From Bordetella genomosp. 9 (GTDB lineage: Bacteria; Pseudomonadota; Gammaproteobacteria; Burkholderiales; Burkholderiaceae_B): a stretch of 64,000 nt of DNA. The translations under genes were made by a program, and so were the position numbers. The DNA lies in the NCBI RefSeq assembly GCF_002119725.1, contig NZ_CP021109.1, positions 3,410,001 through 3,474,000 of the forward strand, written 5' to 3'. Numbering within the stretch: the first letter of the stretch is position 1; every line of letters begins with the position of its first letter. The notes under the pieces were generated by a model. That model was not told where the DNA came from and did not search any database. It worked only from the letters and a program-made list of their open reading frames with translations. Of the stretch, positions 53,609 to 63,334 are shown one piece after another.

Positions 53609-54901
53609 ATGCCTCGCATCCGAAATGCGTACATTCCCTGCCGCCTGGGCGGGGCCGCCGCCCTTCTGGCCGCGGCGGCCGCCATGCCCGCGCAGGCGGG
53701 CATCAGCTACAAGCTGGATCGCGCCAGCGCCGCGCCCGGCGCCACCGTTCACATCCAGGCGGTGTATTTCAACGACGGCGAAACCGGCGCCCGCTGGCAA
53801 CCGCCGCGCGAACTCGTTCTGCAGTGGCGGTCCCCGTCCGGCGCCATCGTGCGCAGCCTGGCCCGGGCGGAAGTGGACGATCCGGACATCAACGTGCCGG
53901 TAAACAATTTCGTGCGCATGTCGTGGCGTGCGGTGGTTCCCGCCCATGCCAGCGGCTTGCAGGCGGTGTCCATCGAAGGCGAGCCGGCGTTGATGGCGCT
54001 GGACGCGACCGGCACCGCGGCCATCGCGGGCAAGCCCGCCGAGGTGCCGGTCGTCGACCCGCGCACCGGCCAGCCGCTGCCCGCGGCGGAAGTCGCCGCC
54101 GCCGGCGCGTCGCCCGACGCGGGGCCGGCCCCGGCGTACGCGGCGGCGGCCGGGCAGGACGGCAGCAGCAACCCGGCATTCGAGCGCGTGCGCATCGGCC
54201 TATCCGAATACCAGCCGACGTATTTCGATATCCGCACTCGGGACCGCACGACCGCCAAGTTCCAATTCAGCATCAAGTACCGCTTGTTCAGCCCGGACCG
54301 GGGGCAGGAGCCGGGCTTTCTCGATCACCTGTACCTTGGCTACACGCAGGCTTCGGTGTGGGACCTGCAGGGCGACTCGCGGCCCTTCATCGACACCACG
54401 TTCAATCCCAGCCTGTTCTGGCAATCCGACAATATCTGGCAGTCGAAGAACCAGAACTGGCGCGTCGGCTTGACCAGCGGCGTGGAACACGCGTCCAACG
54501 GCAAGGCAGGCGAAGATTCGCGGTCGGTCAACGATGCGTTTGTGGAGCCCGCGCTGAACTATCGCTTCGACGGCGGCAGCACGCTCACCTTCGCGCCTCG
54601 GGTCAAGGGATATTTCGCGCTTGGCGACGAGAACCGCGACTACACGGACTACACGGGATGGGTGGACTGGCAGCTGCGCTGGGCGCAGGACAACGGCTTG
54701 GTCGCTTCGCTGCTGTACCGGCAAGGCGACGCGGGCCGCCGCACGGCCCAGCTGGACCTGGCCTGGCCGTTGAAACGCACCTTCCTGAACATGAACGGCT
54801 ATCTGCACCTGCAGTACTTCAACGGCTATGGCGATACGCTGCTGGGCTACGACCAGCGCGGCCGGTCCCAGATCGGCATCGGTCTGTCGCTGGTGCCGTA
54901 A
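53609..54901 (+). CDS. pldA: outer-membrane phospholipase A, enlarged N-terminus
   Basis: 430 residues. Sec signal (LGGAAALLAAAAAMPAQA, cut near residue 30), then an extra ~165-residue N-terminal region with an immunoglobulin-like first part and a Pro/Ala linker (AAAGASPDAGPAPAYAAAA), then the phospholipase barrel. Catalytic His and Ser are in SGVEHASNGK; the supporting Asn in this family lies further on. E. coli PldA is only ~290 residues. Hydrolyses phospholipids in the outer leaflet when the membrane is disturbed. Confidence 0.9.
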   Translation: MPRIRNAYIPCRLGGAAALLAAAAAMPAQAGISYKLDRASAAPGATVHIQAVYFNDGETGARWQPPRELVLQWRSPSGAIVRSLARAEVDDPDINVPVNNFVRMSWRAVVPAHASGLQAVSIEGEPALMALDATGTAAIAGKPAEVPVVDPRTGQPLPAAEVAAAGASPDAGPAPAYAAAAGQDGSSNPAFERVRIGLSEYQPTYFDIRTRDRTTAKFQFSIKYRLFSPDRGQEPGFLDHLYLGYTQASVWDLQGDSRPFIDTTFNPSLFWQSDNIWQSKNQNWRVGLTSGVEHASNGKAGEDSRSVNDAFVEPALNYRFDGGSTLTFAPRVKGYFALGDENRDYTDYTGWVDWQLRWAQDNGLVASLLYRQGDAGRRTAQLDLAWPLKRTFLNMNGYLHLQYFNGYGDTLLGYDQRGRSQIGIGLSLVP

Positions 54902-54913
54902 TCGCGCTTGCCT

Positions 54914-56476
54914 TCAGTCGCCGATCGGCAGATCCGATGCGGCGACGTTGCGCAGCTCCAGGTCCGGCATGCGGCGCACAACCAGCAGCGACACCAGGGC
55001 GATCACCGCGCCGAAGGCGAAGATGGTGTGGAAGGTGTGCGCCACGCCGTCCATCAGCGCCTGACGCGCCGGTACGGGCAATTGCGACAGCACGTCCGAG
55101 CCGTGCCGCAAGGCGCCCAGGTCGATTTGCTGCGTGATTCCGGCCGCCGCCAGCGAACCGGCGAAGCCGAGGCCGAGCAGCGTGCCGGCCAGCGCGCTGC
55201 CGAAGGCGCTGCCGATCGAGCGCAGCACCAGCACGGATCCGGTGCCCGCGCCGATGTCCCGGGGATCGAGCGCGTTCTGCACGACCATGATGGTAGCCAC
55301 CATGCACGACCCCAGGCCGACGCCGGCCAGCAGGGTCGCGGCCAGTACGAAGATCAGGGGCGTGCCGGGTCCCATCAGCGCCAGCAGGCACAATCCCAGG
55401 AAACCGCCGATGAAGCCCGCCGACAGAATGCCGCGCATGCGGCCGGTGCGCCGGGCGAGATTGCTGCTCAGCATATTGCCCAGCACGTTGGACAGCAGAA
55501 AGGGCGTGACGAAAAGCCCGGACTCGGACGCGCTGGTGCCGCGCACCAGCTGGAAGTACAGCGGCAGGGAGAAGATGCACAGGAAGATGCCCAGCGCACC
55601 CAGCGACGAAGCGGCGATCCCGCAGACGAAGGTGCGATTGCGGAACATGCGCGGGGGCAGCAAAGGGTCGGCGGCGCGCCGCTCCTGCCAGACCAGCGCG
55701 GCCAGCGCCGCGACGCTCAGCGCGATCAGGCCGAATATTTCGGGCGACAGCCAGCCGTAGCTCGCGCCGCCCCAGCCCAGCGCAAGCAGACAGGGCACGA
55801 TGGCGGATGCCAGCAGCATCGATCCCAGAATGTCCAGACGCACCTTGCCGCCGCGAGGCTTGAGCATGCGCAGCCCTCGGTTGCATGAATACATGGCGAA
55901 CAAGCCCAGCGGCAGGTTCATCCAGAACAGCCAGCGCCAGGAAAGGTGCTCGGAAACGTAGCCGCCCACCAGCGGGCCCGCGATGGAGGCGACGCCCCAT
56001 ACCGCGGCCAGATAGCCCTGGTAGCGCCCGCGCTGCCGCGGCGCGACCACGTCGGCGATCGCCGCCTGCGCCAGCGACATCAGGCCGCCCCCGGCCAGTC
56101 CCTGCAGCGTGCGGAACAGTATCAGCTGATTCAACGTCTGCGCCATCGCGCACAGGGCGGACGTCACGACGAACAGGCCGATCGACACGGTAAGCAGCTG
56201 CCGCCGCCCATAGATGTCCGACAGCTTGCCGTAGATCGGCGTGGTGACCGTGGCGGCGATCAGATACGCGGCGACGATCCAGGACAGATGCCCGAATCCG
56301 TTCAGGTCCGCGGCGATGGCGGGGACGGCCGGAATGACCACGGTCTGGTCCAGCGCCGCCAGCAGGATGCACAGGACGATGCCGCCGATCACGCGCATGA
56401 TTTCGCGGTGGCTGAGACTGGTGGACGAGGGGGAAGAAGCGGAGGCTGCTGCGAGGGTGCCGGTGGGCGGAGGCAT
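54914..56476 (-). CDS. MFS drug efflux transporter (DHA2, EmrB/QacA type)
   Basis: 520 residues, 14 membrane segments. Signature ALDQTVVIPAVPAIAADLNG in the first segment and GRRQLLTVSIGLFVV with GRRG-like AAPRQRGRYQGY loop. Expected to export toxic compounds with protons. Upstream are two adjacent AT palindromes; no regulator gene is nearby. Converges on pldA 12 bases away. Confidence 0.9.
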   Translation of the reverse strand: MPPPTGTLAAASASSPSSTSLSHREIMRVIGGIVLCILLAALDQTVVIPAVPAIAADLNGFGHLSWIVAAYLIAATVTTPIYGKLSDIYGRRQLLTVSIGLFVVTSALCAMAQTLNQLILFRTLQGLAGGGLMSLAQAAIADVVAPRQRGRYQGYLAAVWGVASIAGPLVGGYVSEHLSWRWLFWMNLPLGLFAMYSCNRGLRMLKPRGGKVRLDILGSMLLASAIVPCLLALGWGGASYGWLSPEIFGLIALSVAALAALVWQERRAADPLLPPRMFRNRTFVCGIAASSLGALGIFLCIFSLPLYFQLVRGTSASESGLFVTPFLLSNVLGNMLSSNLARRTGRMRGILSAGFIGGFLGLCLLALMGPGTPLIFVLAATLLAGVGLGSCMVATIMVVQNALDPRDIGAGTGSVLVLRSIGSAFGSALAGTLLGLGFAGSLAAAGITQQIDLGALRHGSDVLSQLPVPARQALMDGVAHTFHTIFAFGAVIALVSLLVVRRMPDLELRNVAASDLPIGD

Positions 56477-56532
56477 GGTGCTGCTGGAACGACGGTGATG
56501 CCCGGCAGTGCCGGTGCGAAGCGGTCATAAGT

Positions 56533-56562
56533 CTTATATAAGTTATATATATTAATATATAT
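56533..56562. promoter_or_regulatory. two AT-rich palindromes (operator-like) before the EmrB-type gene
   Basis: CTTATATAAG (56533-56542) and an 18-bp perfect palindrome ATATATATTAATATATAT (56545-56562), separated by two bases. Both lie 56-90 bases upstream of the transporter start, in an otherwise GC-rich genome. They resemble the operator of a MarR/PadR/TetR-like regulator or a very AT-rich promoter core. Confidence 0.6.
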
Positions 56563-56606
56563 TCGACTTGGTTAACGCGCCCTCAACGTTCCGATAGCAT
56601 CCCGCT

Positions 56607-57992
56607 TCACGCGCCGGGATGGGGCTGCCCGATACGGCGCCAGGCCAGCGCCGCGCAAATCAGCTGCGCGAGCCCGCCCGCCAGCAAGGCCGCATGCACG
56701 CCGGCCGCGCCGCCCCGCATGGCGGCGAACACGGTGCCCAGCACCGCGACGCCGGCCGTCGCGCCCACCATCCGGGCCGTGTTGACCAGCGCCGACGCGG
56801 TGCCGGATCGCGCCGCTGGCACGGCCCCCACGGCGATATCCATGAGGGGGCCGGTCGCCATTCCCATGCCCAGCCCGGTCAGGGCCAGCCCCAGTTCGGC
56901 CGGCAGCACCGAGGCATGCCCCGCCGTGAACGCGACCAGCAGCAGGCCGCACCCGATCACGGCCACGCCGCCGGACGCCATCGCCCGCCGCCCCAGCTTG
57001 CGCACGAGCATCCCGGACAATGGCGAGACCGCCACGAAAACCAGCGCCATGGGCATCAGCGCGATGCCGGCGCGCACGGTATCGAAGCGGCCGCTGCTTT
57101 GCCAGAACAGCGGCAGCAAAAAGATCAGGCCATACATGCCGAAGGTCATCCCCGCCGTCGCCGTGATGGCGGAGCGGAACGGACCGATGCGGAATATCTC
57201 CAGGGGCACCAGGGCGCGCGGCCCGCGCCGCCTCTCCACGCGCAGGAAAGCTGCGCAGGCGACAAGGGCGACGACCGCCGCCGCGACGGCCTGGCCCGCC
57301 GCCTCGTGGGCGCGGATCGCGGCGTACGCCAGACTGCCGAGCGTCAGCGCGCCCAGAATCTGGGCGCCCGCGTCGAAATCGCGCTCGTGCGGATCCGCCG
57401 ACTCCGGAATCGCGGGCAAGGCCAGCAGCAGCGCCGCAAGCCCGAGGGGCACCACCACATAGAAAACGCTGGGCCAGTCGTAGCGGTGGATCAGCACCCC
57501 GCCGAGCGTTGGCCCCACGGCCAGGGCCAGGCCGTTGCACGCGGCCCATATTCCCAGCGCGCGCCCGCGTTCGCCGGGATCGCGCCAGACGACGCGCACG
57601 ATGGCCAGCGACGCGGGAATGACCAGGGCGGCCCCCAGACCGGCCACGGCGCGTGCGCCCACCAGCACGCTCGCCGACGGCGCCACCGCGCATGCGACCG
57701 AGGCGGCGGTGAAGATCCCGGCGCCCCACATGAAAACCCGCCGCCGCCCCAGCAGGTCTGCCAGCAAGCCGCCCGTCAGCAGCAGCGACGCGTAAACGAC
57801 GTTGTAGCTATCCACCACCCATTGCAGTTGCCCCACGCCGGCGTGGAAGTACTCCCCGATGCGGCGCACCGCCAGATTCACCACCGCGGTGTCCACCTGC
57901 GCGACGAGCACAGCGATGCAAAGCGTGGCCAGCGTCAACCACCGGCGCCCGGTGGAGGCGTTTTGTTGCGACGTCGAAGCAGCTTCAGCCAT
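56607..57992 (-). CDS. MFS transporter (DHA2 family)
   Basis: 461 residues, 14 predicted segments (motif AQVDTAVVNLAVRRIGEYF in TM1, and LLGRRRVFMWGAGIF as the loop 2-3). A second efflux pump, not closely related in detail to the one at 54914, in the same orientation. 130 bases separate the two. Substrate unknown. Confidence 0.88.
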   Translation of the reverse strand: MAEAASTSQQNASTGRRWLTLATLCIAVLVAQVDTAVVNLAVRRIGEYFHAGVGQLQWVVDSYNVVYASLLLTGGLLADLLGRRRVFMWGAGIFTAASVACAVAPSASVLVGARAVAGLGAALVIPASLAIVRVVWRDPGERGRALGIWAACNGLALAVGPTLGGVLIHRYDWPSVFYVVVPLGLAALLLALPAIPESADPHERDFDAGAQILGALTLGSLAYAAIRAHEAAGQAVAAAVVALVACAAFLRVERRRGPRALVPLEIFRIGPFRSAITATAGMTFGMYGLIFLLPLFWQSSGRFDTVRAGIALMPMALVFVAVSPLSGMLVRKLGRRAMASGGVAVIGCGLLLVAFTAGHASVLPAELGLALTGLGMGMATGPLMDIAVGAVPAARSGTASALVNTARMVGATAGVAVLGTVFAAMRGGAAGVHAALLAGGLAQLICAALAWRRIGQPHPGA

Positions 57993-58267
57993 AAGATGCC
58001 CTCCCGGAAAAACATCAGGCGGTTCGCCGCACGCAGGCGTGGCAAGCCGCTGCGGAATTCGACGGAGGCGGGAACGCGCCCTTGGAGTTTAGGCACATCG
58101 CCGCCGCCATGCTTCGGCGTGCACCGAAGCGAATGGCGTGCCGCACACGGCCGCGCCCGACGCGCTGCGGTCAAAGCATCCGGAAGGCAGGCGCGCCATG
58201 AAGGCGGGATGCGGCGCGCCGCCGATAAGGGATCCGATGGCGCTGGCATGCAGCCGCAACGACTTCC
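57993..58267. other. intergenic region upstream of the MFS gene
   Basis: About 275 bases with no good gene on either strand. A promoter for the MFS gene is expected near 58000-58090 but was not recognised. Confidence 0.35.
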
Positions 58268-58293
58268 AGAAAAAAGCGGGCCCGAAGGCCCGC
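58268..58293 (-). terminator. Rho-independent terminator of the DapA-family operon
   Basis: Minus strand: GCGGGCC-TTCG-GGCCCGC followed by TTTTTT. A 7-bp perfect stem with a stable TTCG loop, 46 bases after the stop codon. Confidence 0.93.
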
Positions 58294-58338
58294 AACGTCC
58301 GCAGGGGTTGTGCGCAAATCCGGCATCGATGCGCGGAC

Positions 58339-59232
58339 TCAGGTTTTCAGCGCCGCCAGCGTTTCGCGAATGATCGCCAGCGTCGCTTCACGCTCCGCGC
58401 CGGTCAGCGGCAGCCGCGGCTCGCGCACCGTTTCGGCATAGCCTGCCGTAATGTTTTCCGCCAGCTTGATGTACTGCACCAGCTTCACGTGCGTATCCAG
58501 GTGGAACAGGCGGATCAGCTTGCGGTACAGGACACGCGCGTTCTCGAAATCGCCCTTCACCGCCAGATCCAGCAGCTGCACCGATTCCTTCGGCAAGGCG
58601 TTCGCCATGCCGGACACCCAGCCCTTCACGCCCAGCGCCACGCTTTCCAGCACCAGGTCGTCCACCCCGCAGAACACCGTATAGCGATCGCCCAGCCGGG
58701 CAAAGATGTCCGTGACGCGCGTGGTGTCGTAGGTCTCTTCCTTCACGCAGGCCAGTGTCGGCTCGTCGGCCAGCGCTTCCAGCAGCTGCGGCGTCATGTC
58801 CACGCCATAGCCGCGCGGATTGTTGTAGATCATGATGGGAAGACCGCTGGCGCGCGCCACCCCGCGGTAGAACGCCATGGTCTCGTCGGCATCCGACTTG
58901 TAGGTCAGCGCCGGAAAGACCATCAAACCATCCACGCCGATGCGCTCGGCTTCCCTGGCGTAGCGCGCGGCCGCAGCGGTGGTGGTCTCCGCCAATCCGG
59001 ACACGACCGGAACGCGCCCGTTCACGGTCTCCTTTGCGATGCGCAGCACCGTCAGCTTTTCTTCCGGGGCGAGCGAGGCGTTTTCGCCCACCATGCCCAT
59101 CATGACGACACCGCCCACGCCGCTGGCAATCAGCCTTTCCAGGCCGTTCGCGATGGCGTCGTGATCCAGGGATTGATCCGCCTTCATCTTGGTGGTGACG
59201 GCGGGGAATACGCCTGCCCAATCGACTTTCAT
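58339..59232 (-). CDS. DapA-family lyase (possible pyrroline-hydroxycarboxylate deaminase)
   Basis: 297 residues. Class I aldolase fold with GMVGENAS, Tyr in IMIYNNPRGYGVDMTP and Schiff-base lysine in CVKEET. Start at 59232 (MKVDWAGVFPAVTTKMK) is family-like; a longer frame begins at 59340. The Y-N-N-P-x-x-Y-G-V-D stretch differs from true DapA and resembles the LhpC-type deaminases of hydroxyproline breakdown. Last gene of the operon; terminator at 58268. Confidence 0.85.
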   Translation of the reverse strand: MKVDWAGVFPAVTTKMKADQSLDHDAIANGLERLIASGVGGVVMMGMVGENASLAPEEKLTVLRIAKETVNGRVPVVSGLAETTTAAAARYAREAERIGVDGLMVFPALTYKSDADETMAFYRGVARASGLPIMIYNNPRGYGVDMTPQLLEALADEPTLACVKEETYDTTRVTDIFARLGDRYTVFCGVDDLVLESVALGVKGWVSGMANALPKESVQLLDLAVKGDFENARVLYRKLIRLFHLDTHVKLVQYIKLAENITAGYAETVREPRLPLTGAEREATLAIIRETLAALKT

Positions 59233-59276
59233 AATTTCCGTCCGATAAAAGAATGGGTTGAAATGGCCCGCGCCCG

Positions 59277-60509
59277 TCAACGCAGATGCACCGGCTTGCC
59301 GGCCTTCATCACCATGGACAGGTGCTCGCCCTGCCCGCACAGCAGGGAAATGTCCGCGACCGGATCGCCATCGACGATCAGCAGGTCGGCATAAGCATCG
59401 GGCGCGACGACGCCCAGCCTGTCCTTCTGCCCGACGATTTCCGCGCCGATCTGGGTGGCTTGGCAGATCACTTCGAAGTTGCTCAGCACCTGGGCGCGGA
59501 TGCGCAGCTCGTCGCTCTGGAAGGTGTGCATTTCCCCGAGCAGGTCCGTTCCCAGTCCCATGCGCACGCCGTGACGCTTGAAGATCGCCAGCGATTCCAG
59601 GCCCTGCAGCCGCACGTCGTCGATCTTCGCCACCGACTCCGGCGGCACGCCGTATTGCGCACCGACCTTGTACAGGGCCTCATAGGTGACCAGCGTGGGC
59701 ACTGCGTAGGCCTGATGGCGGGCCATGGCCTGGGCGGCCGCATCGTCCACCAGGTTGCCGTGCTCGATCGTGCGCACGCCCAGCTCGACGGCCCGCGAAA
59801 TGGCCTGCCCCGTATACGCATGCGCCATCACGTAGGTCTGGTGGGAGGCGGCCTCTTCGACGATGGCGCGAATCTCGTCGCGCGAATATTGCAGATTGCC
59901 GATGGGGTCGGTGGGCGACGCCACGCCGCCCGAGGCCATGATCTTGATATGCGTGGCGCCCGCGCGCATCTCTTCGCGCACGGCCTTGCGCACCTCGTCC
60001 ACGCCGTCCACCACGCGGGCGATCGCGCCCATGTTCCGGTGGCACGGGCAGGGATCGGGATCGCTGTAATCGAAACGGTCGCGGAAATCGCCGTGGCCGC
60101 CCGTCTGGGACAGCGCCTTGCCGGCGATGAACAGCCGCGGACCGTCGATCAGACCGTCTTCGACGGCGCGGCGCAAGGCATAGTCGGCGCCGCCCGCGTC
60201 ACGCACGGTGGTGAAGCCGCGCCGCAGCATGGCGGACAGAATGGGCACCGCGCGCAGGGTGGCGAAGGCCGCCGGCATGCGCGCGTTGGTGCCCAGGTTC
60301 GCCATCGAGGCCACGACGTGGACGTGGCAATCGATCATGCCCGGCATCAAGGTGCGTCCGGCCACGTCGATAACCTGATCCTCCGCGCGCGCGGCAACCG
60401 GCCGCGCCGACACTTCCCGGATGCGATCGCCTTCAACCACGACGTCGTACCGGCCCTCATCGTTTTCGTGGCGCGCGTCCAGGACGCGCGCGTTCTTCAG
60501 TATCAGCAT
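59277..60509 (-). CDS. amidohydrolase (prolidase-like, metal-dependent)
   Basis: 410 residues. Binuclear metal site signs: DCHVHV at 67-72, carboxylated-lysine stretch HIKIMASGG, YVMAHAYT and VRTIEHGN histidines, and GTDLLG Asp. Resembles Xaa-Pro/Xaa-Hyp and arginine-type carboxypeptidases of the amidohydrolase superfamily. No signal sequence. Overlaps the FAD gene by seven bases; 44 bases before the DapA-family gene. Confidence 0.85.
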   Translation of the reverse strand: MLILKNARVLDARHENDEGRYDVVVEGDRIREVSARPVAARAEDQVIDVAGRTLMPGMIDCHVHVVASMANLGTNARMPAAFATLRAVPILSAMLRRGFTTVRDAGGADYALRRAVEDGLIDGPRLFIAGKALSQTGGHGDFRDRFDYSDPDPCPCHRNMGAIARVVDGVDEVRKAVREEMRAGATHIKIMASGGVASPTDPIGNLQYSRDEIRAIVEEAASHQTYVMAHAYTGQAISRAVELGVRTIEHGNLVDDAAAQAMARHQAYAVPTLVTYEALYKVGAQYGVPPESVAKIDDVRLQGLESLAIFKRHGVRMGLGTDLLGEMHTFQSDELRIRAQVLSNFEVICQATQIGAEIVGQKDRLGVVAPDAYADLLIVDGDPVADISLLCGQGEHLSMVMKAGKPVHLR

Positions 60510-61762
60510 AGCGGGTTGGCCTTGTTGAAACGGGTGATGGAGTAAGGGGCGAGGTCGATGCCGGGGTCCTCGCCGGCCAGCAGGCTGCCCAGGATGGCGC
60601 CGGTGGTCGCGGCCTGCGTCAGGCCCAGATGGCCGTGGCCGAAGGCGTACAGCAGCCGGCTCGAATGCGGCGACGGGCCGATGACGGGCAGCGAATCCGG
60701 CGTGGCGGGGCGGTTGCCCATCCAGCGGCGCGCGCCCCGTTCGTCCATGCCCGGCAGATAGCGCCGCGCCAGCGCGAGCAAGGCGTCGCTGCGCCGGTAG
60801 TTTGGCGGCGCGGCCAGACCGGCGAACTCGGCCGCGCCGCCGATGCGCAGTCCCACGGCCAGCGGCGTGGCGACGAACTTGCGCTCGGCGAAGATGACTT
60901 CCCGATCCAGCATGCCGGCCGCGGCGGGCAGCGTGGTGTTGTAGCCGCGCTCGCTTTCCAGCAGCACGCGGTCGCCCACGGATTGGGCCAGCGTCCCGGA
61001 CCAGGCGCCGGCGGCCACGATGACTCGGTCGCCCGCATGGCGGCGGCCGGCGCGGTCCAGCGCGGCGGGCCGCGCCGCATCGTCGAGCGAGATCGCCGTA
61101 ACGTCGGCGGTGATGAGCCGGCCGCCGTCGTTCTGCACCCGCTCCCGCAAGGCGCGAACGATGTTCATCGGGTCGTCCACGTGGGCCCAGTCTTCGAGCA
61201 GGACGGCGTGACGAAAGACCGGGGCGAGGGACGGCTCGAGCGCACGCAGATCGGCGGCCGGCAGATGCGACCAGCGCACGCCCAGTTCGCGCTTCCATTC
61301 CCATTCCGCGGCGTCGGCCGCATAGGCGGCATCGCTTTCGTACACCGTGAGCGCGCCGCGCCGGTGCAGCTGGCCGCCCAGTCCCAGGTCGGCCAGCATG
61401 GGCAGCAGGTCGTCGAACACGCGTTGGTTCAGGGCGGCCAGGGCGTGCGATATGCGGCGGAAATGCTCGGGCCGGCCGACCTGGTTGAACACGCGCAGCC
61501 ACGGCAGCAGGCGCGGCGCATGGCGCAGGCGGATCGCCAGCGGGCCCAGCGGATCGAGCAGCCAGCGCGCCGCCTTCAGGCTGAAACCGGACACGGCAAT
61601 GGGCGTGGACTCGCTCACGGCGATGCCCCCCGCGTTCCCATGCGACGCGCGATCCCCTTCGAAATCCCGGTCCAGCAGCGTGACGCGCCACCCCATGCGC
61701 TGGGCGCGGCGGGCGCACGCCAGCCCGATGACGCCCGCGCCGACGACGACCACGTCCGTCAT
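60503..61762 (-). CDS. D-amino acid dehydrogenase-like FAD oxidoreductase
   Basis: 419 residues. FAD motif VVVVGAGVIGLACARRAQ at the N-terminus; VIGPSPHSSRLLYAFGHGHLG and GLTQAA near the C-terminus as in DadA. Oxidises a D-amino or imino acid; in this operon the product would pass to the DapA-family enzyme. Starts 76 bases after livF. Confidence 0.88.
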   Translation of the reverse strand: MTDVVVVGAGVIGLACARRAQRMGWRVTLLDRDFEGDRASHGNAGGIAVSESTPIAVSGFSLKAARWLLDPLGPLAIRLRHAPRLLPWLRVFNQVGRPEHFRRISHALAALNQRVFDDLLPMLADLGLGGQLHRRGALTVYESDAAYAADAAEWEWKRELGVRWSHLPAADLRALEPSLAPVFRHAVLLEDWAHVDDPMNIVRALRERVQNDGGRLITADVTAISLDDAARPAALDRAGRRHAGDRVIVAAGAWSGTLAQSVGDRVLLESERGYNTTLPAAAGMLDREVIFAERKFVATPLAVGLRIGGAAEFAGLAAPPNYRRSDALLALARRYLPGMDERGARRWMGNRPATPDSLPVIGPSPHSSRLLYAFGHGHLGLTQAATTGAILGSLLAGEDPGIDLAPYSITRFNKANPLC

Positions 61763-61838
61763 CGCACGCCCTCCCTTGCGCGATCCCGTCCTGGCTGACG
61801 CCTCGCTGCGGCGGGCCCATGTACCAGCGATTCACCCA

Positions 61839-62552
61839 TCATTGTTCATGCCTGCCCAGGAAAAGGTCGGCCGCGCGGCTGTCGTTCAGCAGATCGCCGG
61901 CAGCGCCCTCCATCGCCACCACGCCCTGGTCGATGATGTAGCCGCGCTGGCTCACCGCCAGGGACTGGCGCGCGCGCTGTTCCACCATCAGCACCGTCGT
62001 ACCGGCCGCGGGCAGGCTCCGCACGTAGGCGAAGATTTCATCGACGCGCGCCGGCGACAGCGCGGCGGTGGGCTCGTCCAGCAGCAGCATGCCCGGCTCA
62101 CGCATCAGCGCGCGGGCGAAAGCCAGCTGCTGGCGTTCGCCGCCGGACAGCGTGCCGGCCGCGCGGCGCCGGTGCCGCACCAGCGCGGGAAACATCTGGT
62201 ACATCGCGTCCGCCCGCTCGCGGGGACGCTTCACGCCCTGCACCACCAGCAGGTTTTCGTGCACGCTCAGCGACGAGAATACGTTGGCCACCTGCGGCAC
62301 GTAGCCGATGCCGCGGTCCAGGCGCGACTCGACGCTGAGCCCCGCCACATCCTGGCCGCGCAGTACGACGCGGCCCGACGTGCGCGGAAGCAGACCCATC
62401 ACCGCCTTGATGATGGTCGATTTGCCGGCGCCATTCGTCCCCGCGATGGTCACGATCTCCCCTTGTCCCACCGTGAGCGAGATGCCCTTAAGGATGTCGG
62501 CGTCGCCGTAACCGCCACGCAGATCGAATAGTTGCAGAACCGGTTCGGTCAT
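61839..62552 (-). CDS. livF: branched-chain amino acid type ABC transporter ATPase
   Basis: 237 residues, LivF family. Walker A GTNGAGKST, signature LSGGERQQLA, Walker B MLLLDEPTAAL. It starts four bases inside livG (ATGA overlap) and works with LivG and LivM. Compared to the Pot-type importer at 48026-51849, this is the HAAT class, which takes amino acids, amides and similar compounds. Confidence 0.92.
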   Translation of the reverse strand: MTEPVLQLFDLRGGYGDADILKGISLTVGQGEIVTIAGTNGAGKSTIIKAVMGLLPRTSGRVVLRGQDVAGLSVESRLDRGIGYVPQVANVFSSLSVHENLLVVQGVKRPRERADAMYQMFPALVRHRRRAAGTLSGGERQQLAFARALMREPGMLLLDEPTAALSPARVDEIFAYVRSLPAAGTTVLMVEQRARQSLAVSQRGYIIDQGVVAMEGAAGDLLNDSRAADLFLGRHEQ

Positions 62553-63334
62553 AGCGCCTCCGCATGCGCCGCCGCCGGCGCGCCCATGTAGGCTTCGCGT
62601 ACGCGCGGTTCCGACAGCACCCGCTGCGGCGCGCCGTGCGCGATCAGACGCCCGCCGTCCAATACGTACAGGTCCCCCACCAGGCGGTTCAGGGCCATCA
62701 GGTTGTGCTCGATGATCAGGAACCCGATGCCGCGCCCGGCGTTGATCTCGCGGATGCGTTGGGAGATTTCTTCGATAAGCACGGGATTGACGCCCGCATA
62801 GGGCTCGTCCAGCAGGATGAACTTCGGGTCGGACATCAGCGCCCGCCCCAGTTCCAGCAGTTTCTTCTGCCCGCCCGACAGGCCGCCTGCCGGCTTGTCG
62901 GCCACCGGTCCCAGTCGCAGAAAGTCGATGATGCGCCCCGCCTTGTCCGCGATCTCCGCTTCGGCGCGGCGTACCCGCCCCGGCGCCAGGAACAGCGACA
63001 GCAAGGACTCGCCCGGCTGGTCGCGCGGGCCCACCATCAGGTTCTGCCGCACGGTCAGGTGCGCGAATTCGCGCGGAATCTGGAAAGTCCTGCCCAGCCC
63101 CAGCCGGGCCCGCGCAGACGGATTGGCCGTGCGCAGCTCCGCGCCCGCGAACGACACGTGTCCCGCGGACGGCGTAAGAAAACCGCTCAGCACGGCGAAC
63201 AGGGTGCTCTTGCCCGCGCCGTTGGGCCCGATCATGCCGTGCAGGCCGTCCAGGCTCATCGACAGCGAGACGTCGTCCAGCACCCGGAAGTCGCCGTACG
63301 ACAGGGAAATCCCGTGGGCTTGCAGCATCGTCAT
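62549..63334 (-). CDS. livG: branched-chain amino acid type ABC transporter ATPase
   Basis: 261 residues, LivG family. Walker A GPNGAGKST, signature LSGGQKKLLELGRAL, Walker B ILLDEPYAGVNP, and the LivG-specific C-terminal helix with VREAYMG. Start 63334 from the ATGA overlap with livM; an ATG six bases downstream (MLQAHG) is also possible. Confidence 0.92.
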   Translation of the reverse strand: MTMLQAHGISLSYGDFRVLDDVSLSMSLDGLHGMIGPNGAGKSTLFAVLSGFLTPSAGHVSFAGAELRTANPSARARLGLGRTFQIPREFAHLTVRQNLMVGPRDQPGESLLSLFLAPGRVRRAEAEIADKAGRIIDFLRLGPVADKPAGGLSGGQKKLLELGRALMSDPKFILLDEPYAGVNPVLIEEISQRIREINAGRGIGFLIIEHNLMALNRLVGDLYVLDGGRLIAHGAPQRVLSEPRVREAYMGAPAAAHAEAL

